Source of the DNA: Enterococcus_C asini_A
GTDB lineage: Bacteria; Bacillota; Bacilli; Lactobacillales; Enterococcaceae
Length of the DNA stretch: 64,000 nt
Strand: one strand, 5' to 3'
Assembly: GCF_031928785.1 (NCBI RefSeq)
Contig: NZ_JARQAL010000001.1
Position numbers and translations under genes: made by a program. How positions within the stretch are numbered: position 1 is the first letter of the stretch; every line of letters begins with the position of its first letter. Below are positions 38,553 through 47,833 of the stretch, piece after piece. The notes beneath the pieces were generated by a model. That model had not been told where the DNA came from. It did not search any database and saw nothing but the letters and a program-made list of their open reading frames with translations.

Positions 38553-39122
38553 ATGGCACAATTGTTTTTTAAGTATGGCGCAATGAACAGCGGCAAAACC
38601 ATCGAAATCTTAAAGGTGGCTCACAACTACGAGGAGCAAGACAAGCCAGTGGTGATTATGACCAGCGCTTTAGACACTCGTTCTGGGCACGGTCGGGTTT
38701 CTAGCCGGATTGGTTTAGAGCGAGAGGCATTACCAATTTCTGAAGATACCGATGTCTTTGGTACGATTGCCGCAATGAAGCCGGCACCATATTGTGTGTT
38801 AATTGATGAAGCGCAGTTTTTGACCAAAGAACATGTTTTGGCTTTTACCCGGATCGTAGACGAGTTGCAAATCCCGGTAATGGCTTTTGGCTTGAAAAAT
38901 GATTTTCGCAATGAAATGTTTGAAGGATCGAAATATTTGTTATTGTATGCGGATAAAATCGAGGAAATGAAGACAATTTGCTGGTTCTGTCATAAAAAGG
39001 CCAGCATGAATTTGCATTATGTAAATGGCAAGCCAGTGTATGAAGGCAATCAAGTTCAAATCGGTGGCAATGAAGCCTATTACCCGGTTTGTCGCCATCA
39101 TTATTTCCACCCTGAAATTTAA
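38553..39122 (+). CDS. tdk: Thymidine kinase (type II)
   Basis: The 189-residue enzyme phosphorylates thymidine in the salvage pathway. Its P-loop is GAMNSGKT (residues 9-16), Walker B is CVLIDEAQF, and the C-terminal zinc site uses CWFC and CRHH. The start ATG 38553 lies after AGGGGGA; an in-frame TTG upstream falls on the promoter. A TATAAT lies at 38520-38525. It leads a cluster with prfA and prmC, an order common in Firmicutes, so the genes may share a transcript. Confidence 0.95.
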   Translation: MAQLFFKYGAMNSGKTIEILKVAHNYEEQDKPVVIMTSALDTRSGHGRVSSRIGLEREALPISEDTDVFGTIAAMKPAPYCVLIDEAQFLTKEHVLAFTRIVDELQIPVMAFGLKNDFRNEMFEGSKYLLLYADKIEEMKTICWFCHKKASMNLHYVNGKPVYEGNQVQIGGNEAYYPVCRHHYFHPEI

Positions 39123-39158
39123 GAGAAGGCCTTGTGCCGATTTTTGAAAGGAGTACTC

Positions 39159-40232
39159 ATGTACGATCAATTACAAGCTATTGAAGACCGCTATGAAGAA
39201 TTAGGAGAACTGCTCAGTGACCCGGAAGTGATTGCCGACACCAAGCGTTTAATGGAATTAACCAAAGAAGAAGCCAACACTAGAGAAACGGTGGCGGTAT
39301 ATCGTCGTTATAAAAAGACGGTTCAAAGCATTGCTGACGCTGAAGAAATGCTCTCAGAAAACTTAGACCCTGAGATGACGGAGTTAGCTAAAGAAGAGTT
39401 GGCAGATGCTAAAAAAGAAAAAGAAGAATTAGAAGAACAAATCAAAATTTTATTGTTACCTAAAGATCCTAACGATGACAAAAACATCATTATGGAAATC
39501 CGAGGAGCTGCTGGCGGAGATGAAGCAGCGTTATTTGCCGGAGACCTCTTTAATATGTATCAAAAATATGCCGAATCCCAAGGTTGGAAAACCGAAGTCC
39601 TTGATTCTAACGTCACCGGTATCGGTGGCTTTAAAGAAGTAGTTATGATGATTACGGGAGACAATGTCTTTTCTAAATTGAAATACGAATCGGGTGCTCA
39701 TCGGGTCCAACGGGTGCCATCTACGGAATCTCAAGGACGGATTCACACTTCTACGGCTACTGTAGTGGTGATGCCAGAAGCGGAAGAAGTAGAAATCGAC
39801 ATTGAAGACAAAGACATTCGGACGGATATTTACCATGCTTCTGGTGCCGGTGGACAGCACGTCAATAAGACTGCCTCTGCGGTACGTTTGACTCACTTAC
39901 CTACAGGAATCGTAGTAGCGATGCAAGATGAGCGTTCCCAGTTGAAAAATCGGGAAAAAGCTATGAAAGTTTTACGAGCTCGAGTGTATGATCACATTAG
40001 TCAAGCGGCCCAAAGTGAATACGATGCGAATCGGAAATCGGCGGTAGGAACTGGGGATCGTTCGGAACGAATTCGGACTTACAATTTCCCGCAAAACCGA
40101 GTGACGGATCACCGGATTGGCTTAACCATTCAAAAATTAGACCAGATTTTAGCTGGTAAGTTAGATGAAATCATCGATGCCTTGGTGATTTACGACCAAA
40201 CGGAAAAATTAGCGGAGATGCAAAATGGCTGA
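39159..40232 (+). CDS. prfA: Peptide chain release factor 1
   Basis: RF1 ends translation at UAA and UAG. The 357-residue protein has the peptidyl-hydrolysis GGQ motif in ASGAGGQHVNKT and the stop-codon PxT tripeptide in RVPSTESQGR. I chose ATG 39159 after AAAGGAG; in-frame upstream starts lie in the gap after tdk. The stop overlaps prmC by 8 bp. This coupling makes sense because PrmC methylates the glutamine of the GGQ motif. Confidence 0.97.
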   Translation: MYDQLQAIEDRYEELGELLSDPEVIADTKRLMELTKEEANTRETVAVYRRYKKTVQSIADAEEMLSENLDPEMTELAKEELADAKKEKEELEEQIKILLLPKDPNDDKNIIMEIRGAAGGDEAALFAGDLFNMYQKYAESQGWKTEVLDSNVTGIGGFKEVVMMITGDNVFSKLKYESGAHRVQRVPSTESQGRIHTSTATVVVMPEAEEVEIDIEDKDIRTDIYHASGAGGQHVNKTASAVRLTHLPTGIVVAMQDERSQLKNREKAMKVLRARVYDHISQAAQSEYDANRKSAVGTGDRSERIRTYNFPQNRVTDHRIGLTIQKLDQILAGKLDEIIDALVIYDQTEKLAEMQNG

Positions 40233-41064
40233 TGTCAGTTACCGAGAAGCGCTTTTAAGGGCTTCTTCTTTGCTAGCGAAAAAAGGTCTGGAAGCAGAAA
40301 GTATCTTGTATGTCTTTTTACGACGAAAGCAATGGAGTACAACCCAGTGGCTTTTACATTTTCAAGAAGCGATACCAGCGGCAGACCAAGAGCAGTTAGC
40401 GACAGATGTTAGCGCCTTGCTAGATTTTGTGCCTCCTCAATATCTCTTAGGCTATGAAGAATTTTGTGGTCATCGGTTTAACGTTACGAAAGCAACTCTG
40501 ATTCCTCGACCGGAAACAGAAGAGCTGGTGATGGCAGCAATTGAGAGTTTCTCTCCTGAAGAAAAGATTCAAGTGGTGGATATTGGCACCGGAACCGGAG
40601 CGATTGGCTTATCGGTAAAACTAGCCCGGCCTAATTGGCAAGTGACGGTGACGGATTTATCAGAGTCTGCCTTGAAGATAGCGCAAGAAAATGCTGAAAA
40701 CCTGCAAGCTGAAGTGGATTTTTGTCAAGGTGATACCTTGGAGCCTGTAGCAGATCTCACCATTGACTTACTTTTATCCAATCCTCCTTATATTAGCGAA
40801 TCAGAATGGGAGTTAATGGATGAAAGTGTGCGGCGTTTTGAGCCGAAGTTGGCATTGTTTGCCAAAGAAGACGGCCTAGCGATTTACCGCAAACTAGCCC
40901 AACAAGCCTATGAGCTGTTGAGTGAACGGGGTCAGATTTTTCTAGAAATCGGGTTTGCCCAAGGTCCAGCAGTTCAAGGGCTATTTCAAGAAGCTTTCCC
41001 GAAAAAAGAAGTGACAATTATAAAAGATATGGCTGGATGTGATCGCATCATCCACGTGAAATAA
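40225..41064 (+). CDS. prmC: Release factor glutamine N5-methyltransferase
   Basis: PrmC transfers a methyl group from S-adenosylmethionine to the GGQ glutamine of RF1 and RF2. The 279-residue protein has an N-terminal helical domain, the SAM-binding VVDIGTGTGAIGLSVKL, and the catalytic LLSNPPYIS with the diagnostic NPPY. The family block TLIPRPETEELV is present. It overlaps the end of prfA by 8 bp. The cluster of DnaA boxes begins 26 bp after its stop. Confidence 0.96.
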   Translation: MADVSYREALLRASSLLAKKGLEAESILYVFLRRKQWSTTQWLLHFQEAIPAADQEQLATDVSALLDFVPPQYLLGYEEFCGHRFNVTKATLIPRPETEELVMAAIESFSPEEKIQVVDIGTGTGAIGLSVKLARPNWQVTVTDLSESALKIAQENAENLQAEVDFCQGDTLEPVADLTIDLLLSNPPYISESEWELMDESVRRFEPKLALFAKEDGLAIYRKLAQQAYELLSERGQIFLEIGFAQGPAVQGLFQEAFPKKEVTIIKDMAGCDRIIHVK

Positions 41065-41089
41065 TCAGGTGGGAAAGTTGTCCACTAGC

Positions 41090-41272
41090 TGTGTATAAAA
41101 AAATTTTTATTTTGTTTCACAAAAGCTAACGTAGTTCTAGCAAGGTGTTCCACAAAAATTAAGTTATCAACATGCTTATCCACACTTGACAAAGGAGTTA
41201 TCCACAAAATGTGCATAACTAGGATGGAATTGTTGATAAACTCGTGATTTTTCAAAAAGAGGATGTGTATAA
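41090..41272. promoter_or_regulatory. DnaA-box cluster between prmC and ywlC
   Basis: Two perfect TTATCCACA boxes (41176-41184, 41198-41206) on the plus strand lie with five one-mismatch boxes: 41164-41172 (plus), and 41090-41098, 41210-41218, 41231-41239 and 41264-41272 (minus). Two further boxes with two mismatches lie at 41146-41154 and 41275-41283. No dnaA or dnaN gene is near, so this is a DnaA-binding cluster outside oriC, like the B. subtilis cluster near ywlC. Confidence 0.8.
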
Positions 41273-41275
41273 ACT

Positions 41276-42310
41276 GTGGAAACAATTCTATACGAAGCAG
41301 AGCAGATTCCAGTTGCAGCCAAAGTGATTAAAGACGGTGGTTTGGTAGCCTTTCCTACTGAAACCGTTTATGGACTAGGGGCAAACGCGCTTTTGCCTGA
41401 GGCGGTAAAAGAAGTCTATGCTGCCAAAGGACGGCCTTCTGATAATCCTTTAATCGTCCATGTGGCCGGCTTTGAACAAGTAAAAGAGTATGTGGACAAC
41501 TTTCATCCATTGACCGAAAAAATCGTAGCGAAATACTGGCCCGGCCCGTTAACGTTGATTTTTTCCATTAAAAAAGGGAGTTTACCGGAAGTAGTTACCG
41601 GAGGCTTATCCACAGCTGCTTTTCGAATGCCAGATCAAGAGTTGACTTTACGTTTAATCAAAACAGCGGGAGTGCCTTTAGTAGGGCCTAGTGCTAATAC
41701 TTCTGGGAAACCGAGTCCCACCAGTGCTGAACATGTCTATCATGATTTGGCGGGGAAAATTGCTGGGATTTTAGATGGAGGAGCGACTAAAATCGGAGTA
41801 GAATCCACGGTTTTGGATTTAAGTGATCCTAGTCAACCACCGATGATTTTACGTCCCGGTGCAGTGACCCAAGAAGATTTGGCATCCTTTTTAGAAAGTC
41901 CGGTATTGGTAGACGGTCATTTAGTCTCTGCTAGTGAAACACCAAAAGCTCCGGGGATGAAATACAAGCATTACGCACCAGACACGGAAGTTTTAATGGT
42001 ACGGGAAAAGGACTGGCCTGCCGCTTTGGAGTGGGTACAAAAACAACATAAAAAAGCTGGGGTTATTGCAGGGCCTGAAATTGCCGAAAAAATGCGTTAT
42101 CAAACCGCAGCCGTCTTCATGTTGCCGGAAGATACCGTAGCTGCCGGCGCTAGAAGTCTTTTTGCCGGTCTAAGAGCTCTGGATAATCCCCAGCTAGCTT
42201 TAGAGGTTATCTTGGTGGAAACGTTTGACAACCAAGGCTTAGGTGTAGCCTACATGAATCGCTTGAGCAAGGCGAGTGGTGGACGTTTTTTTGAAGCGGG
42301 AATGAAATGA
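41276..42310 (+). CDS. ywlC: Threonylcarbamoyl-AMP synthase, Sua5/YwlC type
   Basis: The enzyme makes threonylcarbamoyl-AMP from threonine, bicarbonate and ATP for t6A at position 37 of ANN-reading tRNAs. The 344-residue length covers an N-terminal YrdC domain (AFPTETVYGLGANA, KGRPSDNPLIVHV, PSANTSGKPSPT, SAEHVYHDL) and a C-terminal Sua5 domain (APGMKYKHYAP). The start is the GTG at 41276, with AGAGGA 12 bases upstream, rather long. The start codon is embedded in a weak DnaA box, so DnaA binding to the upstream cluster could affect its transcription. Confidence 0.93.
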   Translation: METILYEAEQIPVAAKVIKDGGLVAFPTETVYGLGANALLPEAVKEVYAAKGRPSDNPLIVHVAGFEQVKEYVDNFHPLTEKIVAKYWPGPLTLIFSIKKGSLPEVVTGGLSTAAFRMPDQELTLRLIKTAGVPLVGPSANTSGKPSPTSAEHVYHDLAGKIAGILDGGATKIGVESTVLDLSDPSQPPMILRPGAVTQEDLASFLESPVLVDGHLVSASETPKAPGMKYKHYAPDTEVLMVREKDWPAALEWVQKQHKKAGVIAGPEIAEKMRYQTAAVFMLPEDTVAAGARSLFAGLRALDNPQLALEVILVETFDNQGLGVAYMNRLSKASGGRFFEAGMK

Positions 42311-42443
42311 GTATCATTAGCCTTCCTTTTTTTAGACTTTGTTATTTGTAAGAGAAAATCAAAATAATTAGAAATTTTCAGTAAACACTTTTTCGCTTTT
42401 GTGTTACAATGCCTGTAACCAAAATAGAAGGGGTGTTTTTTTC

Positions 42444-43688
42444 ATGACTTACCGTGAATTTGATCCAGACTTATGGGAAGCAATTGATCAAGAGTTAAAT
42501 CGCCAACGCAATAATTTGGAGCTGATTGCCTCCGAAAACATCGTTTCAGCAGGGGTCATGGCTGCACAAGGCAGTGTTTTGACCAATAAATATGCAGAAG
42601 GTTATCCAGGTCGTCGTTATTACGGCGGTTGTGAATTTATTGATATAGTAGAAAACTTAGCCATTGATCGGGCAAAAGAATTGTTTGGGGCAAAATACGT
42701 TAATGTCCAACCTCATTCGGGCTCTCAAGCCAATACGGCGGCTTATTTGGCTTTGATTGAAGCTGGAGACACAGTATTAGGCATGGACTTATCGGCTGGA
42801 GGACATTTAACTCATGGTTCACCGGTCAATTTCTCTGGTAAAACCTATAACTTTGTCAGCTACGGGGTAGATCCCTCTACTGAAGTAATTGATTACAATG
42901 TAGTACGCATTTTAGCTCGCCAACATCAACCAAAGCTTATTGTGGCAGGAGCTAGTGCCTATTCCCGCACCATTGATTTTGCTAAATTCCGGGAAATTGC
43001 TGATGAAGTAGGAGCTAAACTAATGGTAGATATGGCTCACATTGCGGGGCTTGTAGCCGCAGGACTGCATCCATCCCCAGTTCCTTATGCAGACATTACC
43101 ACTACCACCACCCATAAAACCTTACGGGGACCCCGAGGCGGGATGGTGTTAACCAATGATGAAGAGCTAGCCAAAAAGATCAATTCTGCGGTCTTTCCAG
43201 GGATTCAAGGGGGACCGTTGGAGCATGTGATTGCGGCTAAAGCAGTTAGTTTTAAAGAAGCACTCGATCCAAGCTTTAAAGAATATGGGGAACAAGTGAT
43301 TAAAAATGCCCAAGCCATGGCTCGAGTCTTTAACCAAGCCCCAGAAGCTCGTTTAGTCTCTGGGGCCACAGATAATCATTTATTGTTGATTGATGTGCGT
43401 GGGTTTGAATTAAATGGGAAAGAAGCAGAAGCCATTTTGGATTCAGTGAATATTACTGCTAATAAAAACTCAATTCCTTTTGAAACATTGAGTCCATTTA
43501 AAACTAGTGGGATTCGCGTGGGCACACCGGCTATTACCAGCCGTGGCTTTAAAGAAGAAGACGCTAGTGAAGTAGCAAAACTAGTGGTGAAAGCGTTGCG
43601 GGAACATGACAATGAGGCTAGTCTTGCAGAAGTCGCTGAAAGTGTCAATGCCTTAGTGGAAAAATATCCTCTTTATCCCGAACTATAA
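42444..43688 (+). CDS. glyA: Serine hydroxymethyltransferase
   Basis: This PLP enzyme converts serine and tetrahydrofolate to glycine and methylene-tetrahydrofolate. The 414-residue protein has RNNLELIASENIVS, YAEGYPGRRYYGGCE, and the PLP lysine in TTTTHKTLRGPRGG. I chose ATG 42444 after GAAGGGG; an in-frame start 45 bases upstream overlaps a TACAAT -10 element at 42405-42410. It is monocistronic, ending at a terminator. Confidence 0.97.
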   Translation: MTYREFDPDLWEAIDQELNRQRNNLELIASENIVSAGVMAAQGSVLTNKYAEGYPGRRYYGGCEFIDIVENLAIDRAKELFGAKYVNVQPHSGSQANTAAYLALIEAGDTVLGMDLSAGGHLTHGSPVNFSGKTYNFVSYGVDPSTEVIDYNVVRILARQHQPKLIVAGASAYSRTIDFAKFREIADEVGAKLMVDMAHIAGLVAAGLHPSPVPYADITTTTTHKTLRGPRGGMVLTNDEELAKKINSAVFPGIQGGPLEHVIAAKAVSFKEALDPSFKEYGEQVIKNAQAMARVFNQAPEARLVSGATDNHLLLIDVRGFELNGKEAEAILDSVNITANKNSIPFETLSPFKTSGIRVGTPAITSRGFKEEDASEVAKLVVKALREHDNEASLAEVAESVNALVEKYPLYPEL

Positions 43689-43751
43689 AAAACATTCCTA
43701 GTTCAAGACATAGACGGCTGTTTTAAATTGGAGTAGACTATAGAATAACGA

Positions 43752-43777
43752 AAAGCTCACGTCTCGTGGGCTTTTTT
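43752..43777 (+). terminator. Terminator of glyA
   Basis: AGCTCACG pairs with CGTGGGCT (one G-U pair) around a three-base loop, followed by TTTTTT. Confidence 0.85.
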
Positions 43778-43832
43778 GGTAGAAAAGTGTATCTTTGGCT
43801 TAATCAAAGCTTTAGCAAAGGGGGCGTTGAAA

Positions 43833-44597
43833 ATGATTCGTTTTCAACAAGTAACAAAACAATACGGCAGCAAAACAGCTTTAAAGGATTTGAACTTAGA
43901 AATTAAAACCGGGGAAATTTTTGGTTTCTTGGGCCATAATGGTGCGGGAAAATCCACCACCATTAAAAGTTTGGTGAGTGTCATTGAACCTACTAGTGGC
44001 ACTATTTTTGTGGATGGTCAATCCTTAACGGAGAATCGGTTAGCCATAAAAAAAAGAATCGGTTATGTACCGGATACACCAGATATGTTCTTGGCATTAA
44101 CGGCAGGAGAATATTGGGACTTAATCGCTGCAGCTTATGAGATGACACCAGCAGATAAAGCACGGCGCTTAAGGAAGCTGGGGGATTTATTTGATATGAA
44201 TCATCACCATGAAGAGACTTTAAGTAGTTTTTCCCATGGGATGCGACAAAAAGCCATTTTAATTGGGGCATTGTTACCCGATCCGGATATTTGGATTTTG
44301 GATGAGCCAATGACTGGCTTAGACCCGCAAGCTAGTTATGATTTAAAAGAAATGATGAAACAACACGCAGCCCGAGGCAAGACGGTGATTTTTTCGACCC
44401 ACGTCTTGGATACGGCCCAACAACTTTGTGATGAATTGGCAATTTTAAAAGCTGGCGAGCTGATTTACAACGGGACAACCGATGATTTACTGGCCACTTC
44501 ACCAGGGGAATCTTTAGAAGCTATTTACTTAAATATGGCAGGACGAAAGGCAGATCATGAGTTAGTGGCTGACTTGGAGGAAAGCGTCCATGAATAG
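43833..44597 (+). CDS. ABC transporter ATP-binding protein (ABC-2 type, YthP-like)
   Basis: The 254-residue ATPase has Walker A GHNGAGKST (residues 34-42), a divergent signature LSSFSHGMRQKA, Walker B IWILDEPMTGLDP and the H-loop STHVLD. The pattern matches stand-alone ATPases of ABC-2 exporters such as B. subtilis YthP and EcsA. I chose ATG 43833 after AAAGGGGG; an in-frame TTG 57 bases earlier falls in the terminator tail of glyA. It overlaps its permease gene by 8 bp. The substrate is unknown. Confidence 0.9.
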   Translation: MIRFQQVTKQYGSKTALKDLNLEIKTGEIFGFLGHNGAGKSTTIKSLVSVIEPTSGTIFVDGQSLTENRLAIKKRIGYVPDTPDMFLALTAGEYWDLIAAAYEMTPADKARRLRKLGDLFDMNHHHEETLSSFSHGMRQKAILIGALLPDPDIWILDEPMTGLDPQASYDLKEMMKQHAARGKTVIFSTHVLDTAQQLCDELAILKAGELIYNGTTDDLLATSPGESLEAIYLNMAGRKADHELVADLEESVHE

Positions 44598-46218
44598 AAA
44601 GAAATTGTGGCAGCTGTTTTCCGTTTCTTTACGCTATGCGTCACCTCAAGTAACCGAAAAAGCACGGAAAAAAGGCTATTCCAGTAAAAAGATGAATCGC
44701 TACTTAATCAGCCAGTTCCTTTGGGTAGCGGTACTTTTCTTGGTTCTCTATGGCGGTATGATGCTAACGGTGAACTTTAGTCAGATGCCCGGCTTTTTCA
44801 CCATGTATTTAGGCCTATTTGCAATTTTAGCGATTACTCAAGGAATTTCAGTCATTTACAATATTTTCTTTGAAAGTCGTGATTTATCCGCTTATTTGCC
44901 ACTACCATTTAGTCAAGGTGAGATTTTTATTGCCAAAATTTTGGTGGTTATGCTAAATGTAGTGCCTTATTGCTTACCGCTCTTGGCCTTGTTTATCATT
45001 ACCGGCATTCAATCGAGGGTCTTTTTACCACTGGCGATTGTCTTAGGTTTTGTGGCTTTCTTGTTTTTAACCGGTTCGTTATTGTTTATTGGCGCTTTAA
45101 TCGTTTTGGGTTTAACTCGAACCAAGGTTTTTCAACAACATAAAAAAGCGGCGATTACAGCCTTAATGATGATTTCCACTGTAGGTGCAGTGGCAGGTGT
45201 GTTGTTATTACAAGGCTCTGGGGCTGCTACTTTAGTGGCAGATCGAACAGCATTGCCCTTCTTTTTGCCTATTTATTGGGCGTTAAAGCAACCGGCGACT
45301 GTGTTAGGGCTAGTGGGCTGGCTCCTAGTAATAGGTGTATTTACTTTCTTGGCCTTTGTGATTCAAAAAGGCTTTTTACCAAAGCTTTACGAGCAGTTAA
45401 CAGAAATTTCTAGCAGTAACCAAGTGACTCGTCGACGCAGTAAATTGAATCGTAATTTTAGCCAACAGTTGCGTAGTTACAATTTGCAGTTGTTGAAAGA
45501 ACCCAACTTATTGATGCAGGTCTTGTCTTCTTCGGTGCTGATGCCGGTAATCATTTTGATTTCTATGGGGTTTAACCTGATGGGGGAAGTAAGCAATCTT
45601 CCAGATAAATTTGTAGGGGTAGCTTTTGTATTGGGCATCTTTTTATCTTATTTAATGACCAATCAAAATTCTTTTGTGGCCAATTTGATTTCTTTAGATG
45701 GCCCAAATTATGAGTTTATTTTAAGTTTGCCTATTGAGAAAAAAGCTTATTTAAAACAGAAGTTTTTGATTGGCTGGGGAATTCAAGCACTTCTTGTGAC
45801 CATTATGATTTTAGTGGCAGGTATAATCATCGTTTCTCAACCTTTATTGATTTTCGGCAGTCTCTTAGGAGGAATTTTTGGTAGTCTGATTTTCAGCTTA
45901 TTCTTTTTTGCCCGGGATTACCGCTTGTTAATGACAAATTGGACCAATATTACCCAACTTTTTAGTCGGGGCGGAGGATCGATAGTCTTAGCGATGGGAA
46001 TCTTTGGCGGAATGCTTGTGGGTGGGATTTTAATCACCGTCTATGCGATGGCGGTGAATGCTTTTGACTTTGCACCGTTGAATTTATTTGTTTTAGGAGG
46101 CGTGTTGCTGATAGGTTGCGGTATCATCCTCTACTTTAAGACCCAATTTTGGAATAAATTGGATACTTTAAGCTGGCGTAGACGGATTGCGCTAGGAAAG
46201 AAAGCAGTGAAAGATTAG
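44590..46218 (+). CDS. ABC-2 type exporter permease (YthQ-like)
   Basis: The 542-residue protein has about twelve hydrophobic segments in two halves, separated by a soluble stretch at about 275-310 (RRRSKLNRNFSQQLRS). The size and layout fit the putative ABC exporter family found with YthP-type ATPases. The N-terminus is cytoplasmic and basic. It is coupled by an 8-bp overlap to the ATPase gene, and the two form one exporter. Known relatives have been linked to envelope and peptide handling, but no substrate can be read here. Confidence 0.87.
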   Translation: MNRKKLWQLFSVSLRYASPQVTEKARKKGYSSKKMNRYLISQFLWVAVLFLVLYGGMMLTVNFSQMPGFFTMYLGLFAILAITQGISVIYNIFFESRDLSAYLPLPFSQGEIFIAKILVVMLNVVPYCLPLLALFIITGIQSRVFLPLAIVLGFVAFLFLTGSLLFIGALIVLGLTRTKVFQQHKKAAITALMMISTVGAVAGVLLLQGSGAATLVADRTALPFFLPIYWALKQPATVLGLVGWLLVIGVFTFLAFVIQKGFLPKLYEQLTEISSSNQVTRRRSKLNRNFSQQLRSYNLQLLKEPNLLMQVLSSSVLMPVIILISMGFNLMGEVSNLPDKFVGVAFVLGIFLSYLMTNQNSFVANLISLDGPNYEFILSLPIEKKAYLKQKFLIGWGIQALLVTIMILVAGIIIVSQPLLIFGSLLGGIFGSLIFSLFFFARDYRLLMTNWTNITQLFSRGGGSIVLAMGIFGGMLVGGILITVYAMAVNAFDFAPLNLFVLGGVLLIGCGIILYFKTQFWNKLDTLSWRRRIALGKKAVKD

Positions 46219-46255
46219 AAGCTGTTAAAGAAAAGCCACCTTATTCATTCCACAG

Positions 46256-46284
46256 TTGTCGGATTGGAAAACTTGCATTACAAT
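46256..46284 (+). promoter_or_regulatory. Promoter of upp
   Basis: TTGTCG (46256-46261) and TACAAT (46279-46284) are separated by exactly 17 bp, 25 bp before the start codon. I see no PyrR-type attenuator. Confidence 0.75.
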
Positions 46285-46309
46285 ATAGGAAAAACTAAAG
46301 GAGCTACTC

Positions 46310-46939
46310 ATGGGAAAATTCCAAGTTATTGATCATCCATTGATCCAACACAAACTAACCATTATCCGGGACAAAAATACCGGAACGAAAGTCTTTCGCG
46401 AGGTGGTCAACGAAATCGCCATGTTGATGGCTTATGAAGTATCACGAGACATGCCTTTAGAAGATATTGAAATCGAAACACCGATCGAAAAAACGGTCCA
46501 AAAAACTTTATCTGGTAAAAAAGTTGCCATCGTACCGATCTTACGTGCTGGTATTGGCATGGTGGATGGCATTTTAGAATTAATTCCGGCGGCTAAAGTT
46601 GGCCATATCGGTTTATTCCGAGATGAAGAAACACTAGAACCTCACGAATATTTCTTCAAAATGCCAGAAGATATCGCTTCTCGTCAATTATTTGTGGTTG
46701 ACCCAATGTTGGCGACTGGTGGTTCTGCTATTATGGCCATTGACTCTTTGAAACAACGGGGCGCATCAAATATTAAATTTGTCTGCCTTGTCGCTGCACC
46801 TGAGGGCGTAAAAGCCTTACAAGAAGCTCATCCAGACATTGACATTTACACGGCCGCTTTAGACGAACGTTTAAATGAACATGGTTATATCGAACCAGGT
46901 CTAGGGGACGCCGGCGACCGTTTGTTTGGGACAAAATAA
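46310..46939 (+). CDS. upp: Uracil phosphoribosyltransferase
   Basis: This salvage enzyme makes UMP from uracil and PRPP. The 209-residue protein has the usual length and hallmarks: FQVIDHPLIQHKLT, ILRAGIGMVDG, the PRPP-binding loop FVVDPMLATGGSA, and the uracil-binding C-terminus YIEPGLGDAGDRLFGT. The ATG has AAAGGAG eight bases upstream. It has its own promoter and terminator. Confidence 0.97.
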   Translation: MGKFQVIDHPLIQHKLTIIRDKNTGTKVFREVVNEIAMLMAYEVSRDMPLEDIEIETPIEKTVQKTLSGKKVAIVPILRAGIGMVDGILELIPAAKVGHIGLFRDEETLEPHEYFFKMPEDIASRQLFVVDPMLATGGSAIMAIDSLKQRGASNIKFVCLVAAPEGVKALQEAHPDIDIYTAALDERLNEHGYIEPGLGDAGDRLFGTK

Positions 46940-46943
46940 GTTG

Positions 46944-46977
46944 TAGCTTCTCAGGAGATTTCCTGAGAAGCTTTTTT
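46944..46977 (+). terminator. Terminator of upp
   Basis: AGCTTCTCAGGA pairs perfectly with TCCTGAGAAGCT around a GATT loop, followed by TTTTT. Confidence 0.9.
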
Positions 46978-47040
46978 AGTAGAAAGACAGTGAAAACTGG
47001 CATACTTATCATAAAAGAATCAATAGGAAAGGAGTCCCGT

Positions 47041-47781
47041 ATGAAATTGACTGTACGAAAACGACAAGTAGGGGAAATCCCGCTACTTGAAGTAGTTCCC
47101 CAAGAACAAATTCATGATCGGCTGCCTTTGGTGATTTACTACCATGGCTGGCAAACTAGAAAAGAGCTGGTCTTAACCCAAGGGCGTAAGCTGGCGGCTA
47201 AAGGCATCCGGGTGATTTTGCCAGATGCTGACAATCATGGAGAACGGCTACGACCAGTTTCACCGATTGTCTCGCAAACTTTTTGGAGTAGCATTTACAG
47301 TAATCTTTTTGAATTTGAGTATTTGCTGGAATATTTTCAGAAGTTGAATTTGGTGACGGATAAAATCGGTGTGGGAGGAGTTTCAATGGGAGGAATGACC
47401 ACCTGTGGGCTGTTGACACAGCATCCGGAAATCACCGCGGCCGCTTGTATTATGGGTACGCCTAGTCCGACTGCTTATAGGGAGTATATGCTGAAACGGG
47501 CAACTAAAGAGCAAGTGAAACTTCCTAAAGATTTCCAGAAACTCTTGTCTTGGGTGGAAAGCTATGATTTAAGCTTACATCCGGAAACGCTACACAATCG
47601 ACCTTTGTATTTTTGGCACGGCCGTCAAGATGAAATGATTCCCTTTGAAGACGTAGCCGATTTTGTGGCAAAACACCCAAAACTGCGGCTAACTTTCGTA
47701 AATGAAGATGCTAATCATCTAGTGCAAGTATCAACCATGGAAGCTGTGGCGGAATTTTTTGCCCAACAATTACGCAACTAA
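47041..47781 (+). CDS. Alpha/beta hydrolase (YitV-like esterase/prolyl oligopeptidase type)
   Basis: The 246-residue protein has the alpha/beta-hydrolase triad: nucleophile serine in GVSMGGMT, aspartate in HGRQDEMIPF and histidine in EDANHLVQV. The oxyanion block is VIYYHGWQTRKEL. There is no signal peptide, so it is cytoplasmic. It resembles B. subtilis YitV and other small esterases; the substrate is unknown. I chose ATG 47041, which has AGGAAAGGAG upstream; an in-frame start 51 bases earlier lacks one. Confidence 0.85.
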   Translation: MKLTVRKRQVGEIPLLEVVPQEQIHDRLPLVIYYHGWQTRKELVLTQGRKLAAKGIRVILPDADNHGERLRPVSPIVSQTFWSSIYSNLFEFEYLLEYFQKLNLVTDKIGVGGVSMGGMTTCGLLTQHPEITAAACIMGTPSPTAYREYMLKRATKEQVKLPKDFQKLLSWVESYDLSLHPETLHNRPLYFWHGRQDEMIPFEDVADFVAKHPKLRLTFVNEDANHLVQVSTMEAVAEFFAQQLRN

Positions 47782-47791
47782 AAAACATATT

Positions 47792-47830
47792 AAAAAGGAC
47801 CGCCTCAAAAATAAGAGGCGATCCTTTTTA
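47792..47830. terminator. Bidirectional terminator between hydrolase gene and tRNA-Thr
   Basis: AAAAAGGA with CGCCTC pairs with GAGGCG and TCCTTTTT, with one mismatch and flanking A/T runs on both strands. Confidence 0.85.
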
Positions 47831-47833
47831 GTA

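Noticed and set aside
41090..41272. Chromosome replication origin
   Set aside because: The DnaA boxes are dense, but there is no dnaA, dnaN or clear AT-rich unwinding element, and the neighbours are prmC and ywlC. A DnaA-binding cluster outside oriC is the better reading.
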